Shown: positions 6,656 through 6,735 of the stretch, piece after piece
Position numbering within the stretch: position 1 is the stretch's first letter
How the letters are laid out: every line of letters begins with the position of its first letter
Translations under genes and position numbers: made by a program
Source of the DNA: Nitrospirales bacterium
GTDB lineage: Bacteria; Nitrospirota; Nitrospiria; Nitrospirales; UBA2166
Reading direction: 5' to 3'
DNA: 6,735 bases
Assembly (NCBI GenBank): GCA_029261375.1
Contig: JAJDBL010000307.1
Span: forward strand, 1-6,735
The notes under the pieces: generated by a model
The model's database searches: none
Seen by the model: the letters and a program-made list of their open reading frames with translations, nothing else
Told to the model about the DNA's origin: nothing

Positions 6656-6735
6656 GTGCTAGATTTCCGTATACGCTCGATGAGCGTGGTGGTTGAGATA
6701 CCCGACACGACTGGAGGAGACACCACAGACCCGCC
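6652..6735 (-). CDS. C-terminal end of a probable RfaE2/HldE-type adenylyltransferase (partial)
   Basis: The last 27 codons of a minus-strand gene enter from the right edge and end in TGA, overlapping the mfd start by four bases. The visible tail, [18 protein letters not shown], matches the C-terminal pattern of cytidylyltransferase-fold enzymes. In the ADP-heptose synthesis enzymes HldE/RfaE2 a Gly-Gly-x-Val stretch precedes G-x-S-T-T-x-I-I-x-K-I. Here the Gly-Gly (first two visible residues), the STT motif and the closing I-x-R-I fall at the same spacing as I recall for E. coli HldE. The predicted role is making ADP-heptose for lipopolysaccharide core. It cannot be seen whether this is a stand-alone adenylyltransferase (RfaE2) or the C-terminal half of a kinase fusion (HldE), and a related cytidylyltransferase remains possible. 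The end-to-start overlap implies co-transcription with mfd. Confidence 0.6.
   Translation of the reverse strand, partial: GGSVVSPPVVSGISTTTLIERIRKSST

Noticed and set aside
6673..6687. Six-bp inverted repeat with a GAT loop just ahead of mfd
   Set aside because: It falls inside the coding tail of the upstream gene, the stem is short, and no T-run or other regulatory feature accompanies it.
6680..6735. Plus-strand ATG frame open to the right edge, which could be a divergent gene start
   Set aside because: It has no Shine-Dalgarno sequence, and the minus strand here carries a recognisable protein tail coupled to mfd.

Overview
The window looks like ordinary chromosomal sequence from a Gram-negative bacterium. 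I found no convincing new multi-gene system in it. Supporting a Gram-negative origin are a periplasmic SurA/PpiC-type chaperone and a gene tail that resembles an ADP-heptose synthesis adenylyltransferase (lipopolysaccharide core pathway). A DUF3179 protein, the mfd-ppiase gene order and a degenerate C-run/G-run palindrome are compatible with a Nitrospirota or deltaproteobacterial type of genome. That placement is a low-confidence guess from memory, not a measurement.

Layout, left to right. A plus-strand gene for an exported or membrane-anchored DUF3179 protein fills 49-1260; its frame is open to the left edge, so the true start is uncertain. A 127-bp gap follows, holding a degenerate C-rich palindromic repeat. 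Next is a small plus-strand gene (1388-1750) for a 120-residue helical protein that I do not recognise. An 85-bp convergent gap without a clear terminator separates it from the minus-strand genes.

The minus strand reads right to left. It begins with the last 27 codons of a probable RfaE2/HldE-type nucleotidyltransferase (6652-6735). Then come mfd, the transcription-repair coupling factor (3209-6655), a single-domain parvulin peptidyl-prolyl isomerase of the SurA/PpiC type (2266-3240), and, after 97 bp, an EmrE/QacE-like small multidrug resistance pump (1836-2168). The first three are tightly packed. The nucleotidyltransferase stop and the mfd start share the four bases TTGA, and the isomerase start either overlaps the end of mfd or lies 7 bp beyond it. 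They therefore look like one operon with translational coupling, joining envelope biogenesis (ADP-heptose, outer-membrane protein folding) with DNA repair. The pump has its own strong ribosome binding site. Three copies of AATTCTC lie between it and the isomerase, two of them in 11-bp phase, so it may have its own promoter and regulator.

The points most worth checking are the TTGA coupling and identity of the upstream gene, the phased AATTCTC repeats, and two unusual residues in otherwise invariant Mfd helicase motifs (W728 and Q867).
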